DNA of 64,000 nucleotides from Pedobacter sp. R20-19 (GTDB taxonomy: Bacteria; Bacteroidota; Bacteroidia; Sphingobacteriales; Sphingobacteriaceae). The stretch lies in contig NZ_JCKI01000004.1 in the NCBI RefSeq assembly GCF_000708265.2, forward strand, positions 1 through 64,000, read 5' to 3'. Within the stretch, counting starts at the first letter, position 1. The number at the start of each line of letters is the position of its first letter. A program made the translations under genes and the position numbers. Shown piece by piece: positions 36,839-46,346 of the stretch. The notes beneath the pieces are model-generated. The model did no database searches, was not told the DNA's origin, and worked only from the letters and a program-made list of their open reading frames with translations.

Positions 36839-38083
36839 CTAAAGGGCAGCAAGTTCTTCTGCAAAAACATTTTCTGCAACTTGTTCCTGCTTATAAATTT
36901 GTCTGCCGGTATACGCAATAAATACAGCGGTATCCAAAAGTAAATCACGGTTTTTAATCAGGTTTTCCAATTTAACCGTACCAATTATATATTTAAAGTT
37001 ACTGGCCGCATAACGCTCACTAATCTCATCGAACCCCAATAGCGTGATCAGATCTTCATCGGCATAACGTAAATAAATTTCAAGCAGAATATCTTCAGTA
37101 TGTTTAACACCATTTTCTGAATGATATTTTTTATACTCATAACGATAATCATATCGTAAAGCTGCAATATCAGAAAGTACAGCTGCACCAGTGGGGTGAC
37201 CACCAGCTCCTTTTCCAAAGAAAAATTGTTTATCGGCAAATGCAGCCTGAACGGTTACCGCATTGTATTCATTCTCTACATTATATAAGAAATCGTCTTT
37301 TGCTACAAGCTTTGGCAATACATATGTAACAATATCCTTTGTATTAACTTTACGGGCTGTAGGAACCAGTTTTATTTTGAAATTCTTTTCACGGGCGTAC
37401 TTAATGTCATTAGCCGAAAGGTTTTGAATACCAATATTTAAAATAGCATCTGGATTTACAAATAAACCATAGGCGTGAGCAGTAGCAATAGCAAGTTTAT
37501 ATTTTGGATCATAACCACCCACGTCTAAAATTGGATCAGTCTCTGCAAAACCCAGGTCTTGCGCTTCTTTTAAAGCTGCATTATAACTTTGGTTTTCATT
37601 AAAAATCTTGGATAAAATGTAATTTGATGATCCGTTAAAGATACCACTTAATGCATGAAAGAGTTCGTTATCATAATATTCCTCCAGGTTTCTGATGATG
37701 GGAATACTTCCACAAACCGCACCTTCGTAAAGTAATGAAGTACCATGCACTTTCTGTAACTCAACCAATTCTTTTAAATGCGTGGCGATCATTTTTTTAT
37801 TCGCAGAAACCACATTTTTGCCATTCTTTAAAGCCGTAGTTACAATCTCATAAGCAGCATCAGCGTCATTAATCAGTTCTACAACTGTATTAATTTCTGA
37901 ATTGTTCAGGATCTCATTGCGATCAGTCGTAAATAAATGTTTATCAAGCGTACGTTTCTTCTTTGGATCTTTTATGGCGATTTTTATAATTTCCAGATTG
38001 AGGTTCTGACTTTGGATAATATCTAATAATCCTTGTCCTACCACTCCAAAACCAAATAAACCGATTTTTAAATTTTTACTCAT
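36839..38083 (-). CDS. hom: Homoserine dehydrogenase
   Basis: The 414-residue protein makes homoserine from aspartate semialdehyde with NAD(P)H. The NAD-binding loop GLFGFGVVGQGLL is at residues 8-20. The catalytic domain has VSANKKMIA, EGAVCGSIPIIRNL, GIFNGSSNYILSKI and GFAETDPILDVGGYDPKYKLAIA, with the Glu and Asp/Lys of the active site. It is not fused to an aspartate kinase, unlike ThrA. No strict ACT domain is seen at the C terminus. It ends the metY-metX-hom operon, 122 bp after metX, so it should feed homoserine to MetX for methionine. Confidence 0.94.
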   Translation of the reverse strand: MSKNLKIGLFGFGVVGQGLLDIIQSQNLNLEIIKIAIKDPKKKRTLDKHLFTTDRNEILNNSEINTVVELINDADAAYEIVTTALKNGKNVVSANKKMIATHLKELVELQKVHGTSLLYEGAVCGSIPIIRNLEEYYDNELFHALSGIFNGSSNYILSKIFNENQSYNAALKEAQDLGFAETDPILDVGGYDPKYKLAIATAHAYGLFVNPDAILNIGIQNLSANDIKYAREKNFKIKLVPTARKVNTKDIVTYVLPKLVAKDDFLYNVENEYNAVTVQAAFADKQFFFGKGAGGHPTGAAVLSDIAALRYDYRYEYKKYHSENGVKHTEDILLEIYLRYADEDLITLLGFDEISERYAASNFKYIIGTVKLENLIKNRDLLLDTAVFIAYTGRQIYKQEQVAENVFAEELAAL

Positions 38084-38205
38084 GATTGTCTAATAGTATT
38101 TAGTAGCAAGTAATGAGTATCAAGTATCAAGACTTGGGCTCAATGTACATTTGCCTTCTAGGTGTTTTATTTTCTTTAATATTTTAGTCTTAACTTAAAC
38201 CTCAA

Positions 38206-39264
38206 CTAAGCGGTATGTTGTAACTTAATAATTTTCTTATCTCTGCTTTCCTTAATAAAGGTTCCGATGATGTTCGTTAAAGAATTGGTTTCAATTAAAA
38301 AACCATCATGACCATATTCTGAATGGATGGCAGCAAACTGAGCATCCTTAATGTGGTCTGCCAAATATTTTTGCTCTGATAATGGAAACAGAAAATCATT
38401 TTCAATTCCAATAACCAAAGTATTCGCTGTAATTAATTTTAAGGCTTCGGCAATACTCTTTCTATTCCGACCTACATTATGACTATCCATTGCTTTAGAT
38501 AAGTAGTAATAACTATAGGCGTTAAAACGATTGATCAATTTTTCTCCTTGATAGTTTTGATAAGAAGAAGCCCTGAAATGATCAGTTTTATCATTTACAC
38601 TTTCTACCTGTGTATTGCCGTAAGCATTGTAAGTTCTGTAACTTAAAAGGGCAATGCTTCGAGCAGTTTTTAATCCTTTACTGCCACCATCAGGCCGATT
38701 GGCATAAAAGGTTCTATCTGTAGTAATGGCTAATCGCTGACTTTCATTGAAGGCAATTCCCCAAGGAGAATGAACTGCATTTGTGGCCACTAAAATGAGA
38801 TTTTCAATACGCGAAGGTTCGATAATTCCCCATTCAACAGCTTGTTGTCCACCTAAAGATCCACCAATTAAAAGTTTAATCGAATCTATACCTAAATGAT
38901 TAGCCAATAACTGATGGGCAGACACAAAATCACGAATGGTAAATTGCGGAAAAGACAAATAATAAGGTAAGCCTGTTACAGAATTGATGCTTAATGGATT
39001 TGTAGTACCATAATTAGAACCCAAAACATTTGCGCAAACGATATAGTGATCTTCTGGATTAAACAGTGCATTTTGTCCGAATAAACCTTCCCACCATTCA
39101 AATACATCTGCATTGGCTGTTAAAGCATGGCATACCCAAATCACATTGTCTTTATTGGCATTTAGCTGACCATAAGTTTGATAGGCGATTAGCAGATTGC
39201 GAATTTTCTTTCCACTTTCTAATTTAAATTGTTTGGGATAATGATATGTTGATGCTATGCTCAT
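38206..39264 (-). CDS. metX: Homoserine O-acetyltransferase
   Basis: MetX acetylates homoserine with acetyl-CoA, the first committed step towards methionine. The 352-residue protein is an alpha/beta-hydrolase-fold acyltransferase: Ser136 in GGSLGGQQAVEWG is the nucleophile, with Asp in IGIENDFLFPLSEQ and His in EYGHDGFLIE. GSNYGTTNPLSIN near residue 83 is typical of MetX. Whether it uses acetyl-CoA or succinyl-CoA is not certain from sequence alone, but the adjacent O-acetylhomoserine sulfhydrylase supports acetyl. It starts 36 bp after metY. Confidence 0.94.
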   Translation of the reverse strand: MSIASTYHYPKQFKLESGKKIRNLLIAYQTYGQLNANKDNVIWVCHALTANADVFEWWEGLFGQNALFNPEDHYIVCANVLGSNYGTTNPLSINSVTGLPYYLSFPQFTIRDFVSAHQLLANHLGIDSIKLLIGGSLGGQQAVEWGIIEPSRIENLILVATNAVHSPWGIAFNESQRLAITTDRTFYANRPDGGSKGLKTARSIALLSYRTYNAYGNTQVESVNDKTDHFRASSYQNYQGEKLINRFNAYSYYYLSKAMDSHNVGRNRKSIAEALKLITANTLVIGIENDFLFPLSEQKYLADHIKDAQFAAIHSEYGHDGFLIETNSLTNIIGTFIKESRDKKIIKLQHTA

Positions 39265-39300
39265 TATAAAATCGTAATGTCGTAATTAAAAATCGGAGTA

Positions 39301-40758
<1,458 letters not shown>

Positions 40759-40763
40759 TTAAA

Positions 40764-40892
40764 TTACCGTATGCGACAACACATACGAGTAATGGACATC
40801 ATATCGCAACAAATGAAAGAAGTAGCACAAATTTCTACCTTTTTTAATTTCAGACCTTGTTCGACTTGCGATTGAAAATTTAAAGTATTCAT
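40764..40892 (-). CDS. Candidate Met/Cys-rich leader peptide, 42 codons
   Basis: Inside the metY leader an ATG at 40892-40890 opens a 42-codon frame that ends with TAA at 40764. It begins MNTLNFQSQVEQGL and ends MMSITRMCCRIR; the last 21 residues hold five cysteines and three methionines. A shorter version could start at the ATG at 40802. The first ATG lies 9 nt after the 3' strand of the riboswitch P1 helix, so SAM binding might affect its translation. A perfect hairpin (40768-40787) covers the final codons, with the two adjacent Cys codons in its loop. This fits a ribosome-stalling attenuator, but no homologue could be checked and the frame might be chance. Confidence 0.45.
   Translation of the reverse strand: MNTLNFQSQVEQGLKLKKVEICATSFICCDMMSITRMCCRIR
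40768..40787 (-). promoter_or_regulatory. Hairpin over the leader-peptide 3' end
   Basis: CGTATG and CATACG form a perfect 6-bp stem with an 8-nt loop (TGTTGTCG on the minus strand). The loop contains the two consecutive Cys codons of the candidate leader peptide, so a ribosome there would block the stem. Confidence 0.45.
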
Positions 40893-40900
40893 CAGTTAAA

Positions 40901-41010
40901 ATTTATATCACCAGATAACACCATGTTATCCAGTCAGGAATTGGCACCTTCTCTTTCTGAGGGTTGCCAGCGGGTCACGGAGCCAGTCTCTCGCCACTTC
41001 TTTATAAATC
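40901..41010 (-). ncRNA. SAM-I (S-box) riboswitch
   Basis: The minus strand carries the conserved S-box core: GAGACTGGCTCCGTGACCC, then GCTGGCAACC, then AAGGTGCCAATTCCTGAC. P1 forms between ATTTATA (near 41009-41003) and TATAAAT (near 40907-40901), and P4 is the hairpin GGATAACATGGTGTTATC (about 40913-40930). It lies about 270 nt before metY and should sense S-adenosylmethionine. No classic intrinsic terminator directly follows P1; instead a short reading frame begins 9 nt downstream, so the output may be translational. Confidence 0.93.
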
Positions 41011-41046
41011 AATCTGATTTAGATTGACTTTTATTTAGTGATATAC

Positions 41047-41089
41047 CAAATAATATTTCAAATGTCTGAAATATTATTTGAACAACAAA
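41047..41089 (-). promoter_or_regulatory. Met operon promoter overlapped by a 34-bp inverted repeat
   Basis: On the minus strand TTTG (41089-41086), a 19-bp spacer and GACATTTG (41066-41059) match the Bacteroidota promoter pattern with one mismatch. Transcription should start near 41052, about 42 nt before the riboswitch. A perfect inverted repeat with 14-bp arms, CAAATAATATTTCA at 41047-41060 and its complement at 41067-41080, covers the -7 box and most of the spacer, a typical place for a repressor operator. Confidence 0.6.
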
Positions 41090-41179
41090 ATTAAATTCTG
41101 AATTTTTATGAAAAAAATCTAATTGAACGCTTTATTCTTAAAACAATTACTCGATTAAATTTATTTAACATTAAAATTT

Positions 41180-41187
41180 TATGTTTG
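41180..41187 (+). promoter_or_regulatory. Candidate -7 box for the secreted protein gene
   Basis: TATGTTTG matches TAnnTTTG and lies 19 bp before the ATG at 41207. No TTTG is present at the usual -33 spacing. Confidence 0.45.
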
Positions 41188-41206
41188 TGTAAACCATCTC
41201 ATCTAT

Positions 41207-42214
41207 ATGAAAAACGCTAAAATGATCTGCCTGGCCCTTTCACTCGCCATGGCAAGTATGACTACAGTTAACGCTCAATTCGGCGGATTAAAAGACAAAT
41301 TACTAAAGGTTGGAACTGCACAAGGCGCTAAAGCTTTAGGTGTAGATAAATTTCTGAAACAACCCGGCGCCATCACCACGAGTTTTGAAGATGTAAAGCG
41401 TGAGGGAGAAATGATGCCAGATTTTAAAGCAACACTCAAAGCACAACCACTTTATCTCTTACCAAAGAATCCAGAAGGTGGATACGTGCTTTGCGAAGGG
41501 CTATATGAAATGACAAATAAAAGCTATTGTTTAATGGCTGGTACCTTCGCACCATCAAAAGGTGATGGTTATATGTTTGCGCCAGTATTAGGATCGAAGG
41601 AAGAAGTTGTTATTGCCATCTTAAAAAGTGCAGAAAAGCACCCGGCAGTAGAACAACATGATATTCAGGCCTTATTATGGACCATTATTGCACGTACTAA
41701 ATTCGCCAGTTATAACGGACAAGTAAAGGTTACTGCATTAAAATTATTAACGCCAAAACAGATTACCATGTTAGAGGGTGGCGCTTTAGGTGTGCTTCCT
41801 TTTGATGTAATGGAAAAAGCCAAAGACCAGTTGCCTTCTGATTTAAAGGCAGTTTTTGAAGCCGAAAATAATATTCGCCAACTCGTTTCCTCAGGAAATT
41901 ATACTTACGCTGATCTGGAACGGTATGCGATTGTTGCTGGTATGGCACCACAAAGAGCAGATGTGCCTAACGGTATCTGGACTAAGCATCCAGATGGCTA
42001 CTACTTGCGTTATTTTCCTTCTGGCTATTCCATTACACGCGTTCAGGTCTATGTACCTAAAGAAATAGTGACCAGTGGTAACAAATTGGTTTATGATGCA
42101 GCAGGTGATATTGCTTGCCCTGCAAATACGGGTTCACAGCGTTTGGCACAAACAAATGAACCACTAAACGCAAATTATTCTGCGAAGTTGGTAACGGTTT
42201 GTAATCCAAAGTAA
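41207..42214 (+). CDS. Secreted protein of unknown function
   Basis: The 335-residue protein starts with a signal peptide (about 24 residues, ending TTVNAQ). I do not recognise a family. The mature part has an N-terminal segment rich in Gly/Lys (GGLKDKLLKVGTAQGAKALGV), a middle region with LYLLPKNPEGGYVLCEGLYEMTNKSYCL and a C-terminal half that includes YYLRYFPSGYSITRVQVYVP. Four cysteines (two in the middle, two near the end) could form disulfides in the periplasm. It diverges from the SAM-riboswitch-controlled met operon but has its own candidate promoter, and no link to methionine is seen. Confidence 0.65.
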   Translation: MKNAKMICLALSLAMASMTTVNAQFGGLKDKLLKVGTAQGAKALGVDKFLKQPGAITTSFEDVKREGEMMPDFKATLKAQPLYLLPKNPEGGYVLCEGLYEMTNKSYCLMAGTFAPSKGDGYMFAPVLGSKEEVVIAILKSAEKHPAVEQHDIQALLWTIIARTKFASYNGQVKVTALKLLTPKQITMLEGGALGVLPFDVMEKAKDQLPSDLKAVFEAENNIRQLVSSGNYTYADLERYAIVAGMAPQRADVPNGIWTKHPDGYYLRYFPSGYSITRVQVYVPKEIVTSGNKLVYDAAGDIACPANTGSQRLAQTNEPLNANYSAKLVTVCNPK

Positions 42215-42239
42215 TATTATCTTTTAGCTTTCTTATGTT

Positions 42240-42325
42240 GAGGAACGAAGAATCTGTTTCATAGCTTGCAGATTCTTCGTTCCTCAGATTGAAGAATCTG
42301 CAAGATCGCCGCTTAAGTAGAGGCA
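42240..42325. repeat. AGGAACGAAGAATC-type inverted repeat
   Basis: A perfect 17-bp inverted repeat, GAGGAACGAAGAATCTG at 42240-42256 and its complement at 42269-42285, has a 12-nt loop. A shorter partial copy (GAAGAATCTGCAAG, 42291-42304) can pair with the loop-side CTTGCAGATTCTTC. It lies between convergent genes and may end transcription from both, but its sequence looks like a dispersed repeat, not a simple terminator. Confidence 0.7.
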
Positions 42326-42400
42326 ACTCATTCGACTTCAAATATTTCGCTTCTCTTAGCACCTGGTGGTTTCCTACTGCGGTAGAATTAACGATATGAA

Positions 42401-43516
42401 TTAGCCTAGTGCCTGTTCCAGGTCTGCAATAATATCATCAACATGTTCTAAACCAACTGAAATCCTCAACAGGTTTTTAGGTGTTTTACTATCCGGACCT
42501 TCTACAGAATAACGGTGTTCAATTAAGCTTTCTACACCACCTAAACTTGTTGCCTGTGCAAATAATTTTACTTTATTTACGACCAGGCTGGTGACATCAA
42601 CATCACCCTTAACTAAAAAGGACATCATCCCGCCAAAATCTTTCATTTGCTTTTTCGCAACTTCATGCTGAGGATGGGTTTCCAATCCGGGATAAAAAAC
42701 AGCTTCTACTTTTGGATGTTTATCCAGAAATTCAGCTACTTTTTTTCCATTTTCACAATGTCCTTTCATGCGATAAGCCAATGTTTTAATACTTCTACAA
42801 AGTAAAAAGCAATCAAAAGGAGAAGGTACGGCGCCACCCGTTTGTTGGATATTTTTGATTTTTTCCCAAAGCTCATCTTTCTTAGCTGTCACTAAAATTC
42901 CACCCAATATATCACTGTGTCCGCCAAGATACTTCGTACTGCTATGCATGATCAGATCAGCGCCTAACAAAATCGGATTTTGCAAAATAGGGGAGGCAAA
43001 AGTACTGTCGCAAACCAGTTTAGCATGATTGGCTTTGGCTATTTTTGAAATTTCTTCAATATCTGTAACCTTTAGGAGAGGATTAGATGGTGTCTCGATC
43101 CAGATCACTTTCGTATTTGGCTTTATCGCTGATTTGATCAGATCTAAATCAGTTTGATCAACAAAATCAAATTCCAGTATTTCATGATAAATGGTGAGCA
43201 GCTGTTTTTTTATTCCCCAGTACATATCATCTGGAGCAATAATGTGACTACCCGGTTGTAAAGCCTGAAACACAGCCATACCACAATAATTACCGGAAGA
43301 GAAAGCGGCAGCATCTTCGCCAAATTCTAATTTCGCTACAGTATTTTCTAAAGCAGACCTGTTTGGATTACTCACACGACTATACATATGTCCACCAGGA
43401 TATCCGCCATTTTCATCACGAAAAAAAGTAGTGGATAAATTTATGGGTGGTGTAACATCCCCGGTGGTATTTTTAACAAGATTAGAGGCGTGAATAGCAA
43501 GGGTTTCGGGTTTCAT
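42401..43516 (-). CDS. Trans-sulfuration PLP enzyme (cystathionine gamma-synthase/lyase family)
   Basis: The 371-residue protein belongs to the Cys/Met metabolism PLP family. The start MKPETLAIHASNLVKNTTGDVTPPINLSTTF, the SSGNYCGM loop and the PLP lysine in HSSTKYLGGHSDILGG are typical. Length and N terminus fit the MetB/MetC/CGL branch and not the longer sulfhydrylase branch (MetY). It may make cystathionine, or split it to cysteine or homocysteine; the sequence does not settle this. It stands alone, 2 kb from metY, and no SAM riboswitch core was seen before its start. Confidence 0.88.
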   Translation of the reverse strand: MKPETLAIHASNLVKNTTGDVTPPINLSTTFFRDENGGYPGGHMYSRVSNPNRSALENTVAKLEFGEDAAAFSSGNYCGMAVFQALQPGSHIIAPDDMYWGIKKQLLTIYHEILEFDFVDQTDLDLIKSAIKPNTKVIWIETPSNPLLKVTDIEEISKIAKANHAKLVCDSTFASPILQNPILLGADLIMHSSTKYLGGHSDILGGILVTAKKDELWEKIKNIQQTGGAVPSPFDCFLLCRSIKTLAYRMKGHCENGKKVAEFLDKHPKVEAVFYPGLETHPQHEVAKKQMKDFGGMMSFLVKGDVDVTSLVVNKVKLFAQATSLGGVESLIEHRYSVEGPDSKTPKNLLRISVGLEHVDDIIADLEQALG

Positions 43517-43636
43517 AACGATTTTTCTTAAGGTGAATTAATCTGGTGGCAATTTAAGAATTTAGTGTTAAATTAAAATTCAAAATTGTTTTGGCAAGAT
43601 TTATGTACCTGTTTTCTCAAATTAAAAAAAACTAAA

Positions 43637-44131
43637 ATGAAAAGATTATTTATAGTTATTGCAATAGCATGTTCTACTTTGATGATGTTACCAGGTTGTT
43701 CTTCAACTAAAAATGCTACAACAGGTATCAACGGTGGAAGAGGTACCATTACAGGCACCTGGGTATTAAACAACGTAACCTTAGAAGGTCTTCCAGATCA
43801 GGCTGTTCAAGGTTTATTTGGTGAAAAATCTTATAAATGTTTTCAAGGCAGTACCTGGAAGTTAACCAATAGCGGAAACGGTTCATATACATTGCCTGCA
43901 TCAAGTACCTGTGGCTCTGTAATGCAAACAATATTCTGGTCTGCAACACCTTCAGAAGAAACTTTTCAATTCAAAAAAATATTTGAAGGAGACAAAGCTA
44001 AGAACGTAACTGAAGGTTATCGTTTGGTTTTAACACAATTATCTAAAGGTAATATGGTGATGAAATCTCCAATCGAATTTGGTGGCAAAACAGCAAATAT
44101 TGTGTTGACGTTTTCACCAGCAGCAAATTAA
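43637..44131 (+). CDS. Small lipoprotein, lipocalin/META-like
   Basis: From the ATG at 43637 the protein has 164 residues with a signal peptide and lipobox (MLPGC, Cys at about 21). An in-frame ATG at 43586 would hide the signal peptide behind 17 residues and is rejected. The mature part starts with ITGTWVLNNVTLEGLPD, a G-x-W opening like that of lipocalin-like and META domains, and has a later GSTWKLTNSGNGSYTLP block. Two further Cys residues may form a disulfide. It should be anchored in the outer or inner membrane. The function is unknown. Confidence 0.7.
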   Translation: MKRLFIVIAIACSTLMMLPGCSSTKNATTGINGGRGTITGTWVLNNVTLEGLPDQAVQGLFGEKSYKCFQGSTWKLTNSGNGSYTLPASSTCGSVMQTIFWSATPSEETFQFKKIFEGDKAKNVTEGYRLVLTQLSKGNMVMKSPIEFGGKTANIVLTFSPAAN

Positions 44132-44161
44132 ACATTAGTTACCTACGAAAAACATAATTGA

Positions 44162-44191
44162 GAGCACTTCCGAAAGGAGGTGCTTTTTTTT
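44162..44191 (+). terminator. Intrinsic terminator
   Basis: A 9-bp stem with one G-T pair, AGCACTTCC with GGAGGTGCT, a GAAA tetraloop, and then nine T. It lies about 30 nt after the lipoprotein stop codon. Confidence 0.92.
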
Positions 44192-44383
44192 ATGAGTTCG
44201 ATGGATTATTAATCGTTGGTTTATTAGTTAGGCATTAAGTAAAATGCAAATCTTCATCATTTTTAAATAAAATTTAGGTGTTGGGTTGAAGTACCCCTAC
44301 AAATGACTGATGAACTCATGAGCTATTGAAGCAATAATGTCCGTTTGTTACAAGAAAATGATTTTCAAATCGCCTCAATATTG

Positions 44384-44391
44384 TATTTTTG
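44384..44391 (+). promoter_or_regulatory. Candidate -7 box for mqnE
   Basis: TATTTTTG matches the TAnnTTTG element, 18 bp before the mqnE ATG. The -33 TTTG is not at the usual spacing. Confidence 0.45.
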
Positions 44392-44408
44392 TCTAAAATA
44401 AATCAGGA

Positions 44409-45602
44409 ATGAATACAACTGAACAAGTTGAAAAAATATTAGCTGATACATCATTATCAACTGAATTACAAAACATAGCATATAAAGTCCTTCATAAAGA
44501 ACGCATTACTTTTAATGAAGGCGTTTACCTTTACGAGCATGCAGAACTGGGTTACTTAGGTGTTTTAGCCAATTTTATCAGGGAAGAAAAGCATGGCGAC
44601 AAAACCTATTTTAATCGTAACTTCCATTTGGAACCTACCAATTTATGTGTTTACGATTGTAAATTCTGTTCTTATTCTCGTTTAATTAAACAGAAAGAAG
44701 AAGGCTGGGCTTTAACCATGCAGCAAATGCTTGATATTGTAAAAAAATACGATCAAGAACCTGTCACCGAAGTACACATTGTAGGTGGTGTTTTACCGCA
44801 ATACGATGTGGCATTCTATTCGGCACTTTTTACCGCGATTAGAGAACACCGTCCGGAATTGCACGTAAAGGCTTTAACCCCGGTTGAATATCATTATATC
44901 TTTAAAAAGGCTAAAATAGATTATGCTACAGGCATGAAGCTGATGAAAGGTGCAGGCTTACAATCTATGCCTGGCGGTGGAGCAGAAATATTTCATCCGG
45001 AAATCCGTGAACAAATTGCCAAAGATAAATGTACCGGCGAACAATGGCTGGCTATACATGAAGAATGGCATAAGTTGGGCATGAGAAGTAATGCTACCAT
45101 GCTGTATGGTCATATCGAAAAATTTGAGCATCGTGTAGATCACATGGAAAAACTTCGTGAATTGCAAGACAAAACAAGTGGTTTTCAAACTTTCATTCCC
45201 TTAAAATTCAGAAATCAACATAACCAGATGAGCAATGTATCTGAATCATCAGTAATTGAGGATTTGAGAAACTATGCCATTTCAAGAATTTATCTGGATA
45301 ATTTTGACCACATCAAAGCCTACTGGGCAATGATAAGCAGAGAGACCGCTCAGTTATCATTAAATTACGGTGTAGATGATATTGATGGTACTTTAGATGA
45401 TACCACTAAAATTTATTCTATGGCTGGAGCTGAAGAGCAAACGCCGGCAATGAGTACCAAAGAACTGGTTAATTTAATAAAACAAGTTGGCAGAATTGCA
45501 ATTGAACGTGATACACTCTATAATGTGGTAACTGATTTTGAAAATGTTGTTTTTGAAGAAGAGAAAAAGCCACAATATTATAAGTTGCCCGTGGTAAATT
45601 AA
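44409..45602 (+). CDS. mqnE: Aminofutalosine synthase MqnE (radical SAM)
   Basis: MqnE joins 3-[(1-carboxyvinyl)oxy]benzoate with SAM to give 6-amino-6-deoxyfutalosine in the futalosine route to menaquinone. The 397-residue protein has the radical-SAM cluster motif CVYDCKFC (Cys80, Cys84, Cys87). Later blocks VTEVHIVGGVLPQYDV, GGGAEIFHPEIR and FQTFIPLKFRNQHNQM are typical of the MqnE/MqnC group. The gene is followed by a phosphatase and by mqnA, which makes the MqnE substrate. MqnB, MqnC and MqnD are not in the window. Confidence 0.94.
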   Translation: MNTTEQVEKILADTSLSTELQNIAYKVLHKERITFNEGVYLYEHAELGYLGVLANFIREEKHGDKTYFNRNFHLEPTNLCVYDCKFCSYSRLIKQKEEGWALTMQQMLDIVKKYDQEPVTEVHIVGGVLPQYDVAFYSALFTAIREHRPELHVKALTPVEYHYIFKKAKIDYATGMKLMKGAGLQSMPGGGAEIFHPEIREQIAKDKCTGEQWLAIHEEWHKLGMRSNATMLYGHIEKFEHRVDHMEKLRELQDKTSGFQTFIPLKFRNQHNQMSNVSESSVIEDLRNYAISRIYLDNFDHIKAYWAMISRETAQLSLNYGVDDIDGTLDDTTKIYSMAGAEEQTPAMSTKELVNLIKQVGRIAIERDTLYNVVTDFENVVFEEEKKPQYYKLPVVN

Positions 45603-45684
45603 TTTTGAATGAATGAGTTTTGAATGAGTGAATACTTCACGCACCAAAATTCTATCATTCTCTAACTCAAAATCCAATCATTAA

Positions 45685-46308
45685 ATGAAGAGTATTTATA
45701 TTATACGCCATGGCGAAACGGAACTGAACAAACAAGGCATAGTACAAGGTAGGGGTATAAATTCTGATCTAAATGATACGGGTAGAGCGCAAGCTGAAGC
45801 TTTCTATCAACGATATAAAGACATTCGTTTTGATAAAGTATATACTTCAGATTTAAAACGTACCTGGCAAACTGTTCAAAAATTTATTGATTCTGGCTTA
45901 CCATGGGAAAAACTTTCAGGCTTGGATGAATTGGCCTGGGGCGTTTGGGAAGGTCAGCCGAACAGTGAAAAAGCACGTGAAGCTTTTCGTGATATGTTAG
46001 AATCGTGGGAAAATGGGGATTATACTGCCCATTTCGATGGTGGGGAAAGTGTTCAGGATGTATATGAACGTTTAAAGCATCCAATGGAAGTACTATCTAC
46101 ACGCCCTGAAGAAAAAACAGTTTTACTTTGCATGCATGGCCGTGCTATGCGGGTTTTTCTATGCTTATTGCTTGGAAAACCTTTAAGTGAAATGACCAAT
46201 TTTCCTCATCAGAACACGGTGTTATATAAAATGGGCTTTGAATATGGCAAATTTTCAGTTCTTGAGTTTAATAATGCCATTCATTTGGATGATTTGGTAA
46301 TTGGATAA
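45685..46308 (+). CDS. Histidine phosphatase family protein
   Basis: The 207-residue protein is a phosphoglycerate-mutase-like phosphatase. The phosphohistidine motif is YIIRHGETELNKQGIVQG (His9), the acid is in LDELAWGVWEGQ, and the second His is in LCMHGRAMRVFL. Its size and lack of extra domains fit CobC/GpmB-like phosphatases more than true glycolytic mutases. It lies 82 bp after mqnE and 38 bp before mqnA on the same strand, so it is probably cotranscribed with menaquinone genes. The substrate is unknown. Confidence 0.88.
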   Translation: MKSIYIIRHGETELNKQGIVQGRGINSDLNDTGRAQAEAFYQRYKDIRFDKVYTSDLKRTWQTVQKFIDSGLPWEKLSGLDELAWGVWEGQPNSEKAREAFRDMLESWENGDYTAHFDGGESVQDVYERLKHPMEVLSTRPEEKTVLLCMHGRAMRVFLCLLLGKPLSEMTNFPHQNTVLYKMGFEYGKFSVLEFNNAIHLDDLVIG

Positions 46309-46346
46309 CATGCCAAATATCTGGCAAAAAACATTAAAATATTACT

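Noticed and set aside
42057..42362. Minus-strand frame of 101 codons near the end of the secreted protein gene
   Set aside because: It overlaps the real gene and the inverted repeat and has no start context or recognisable domain.
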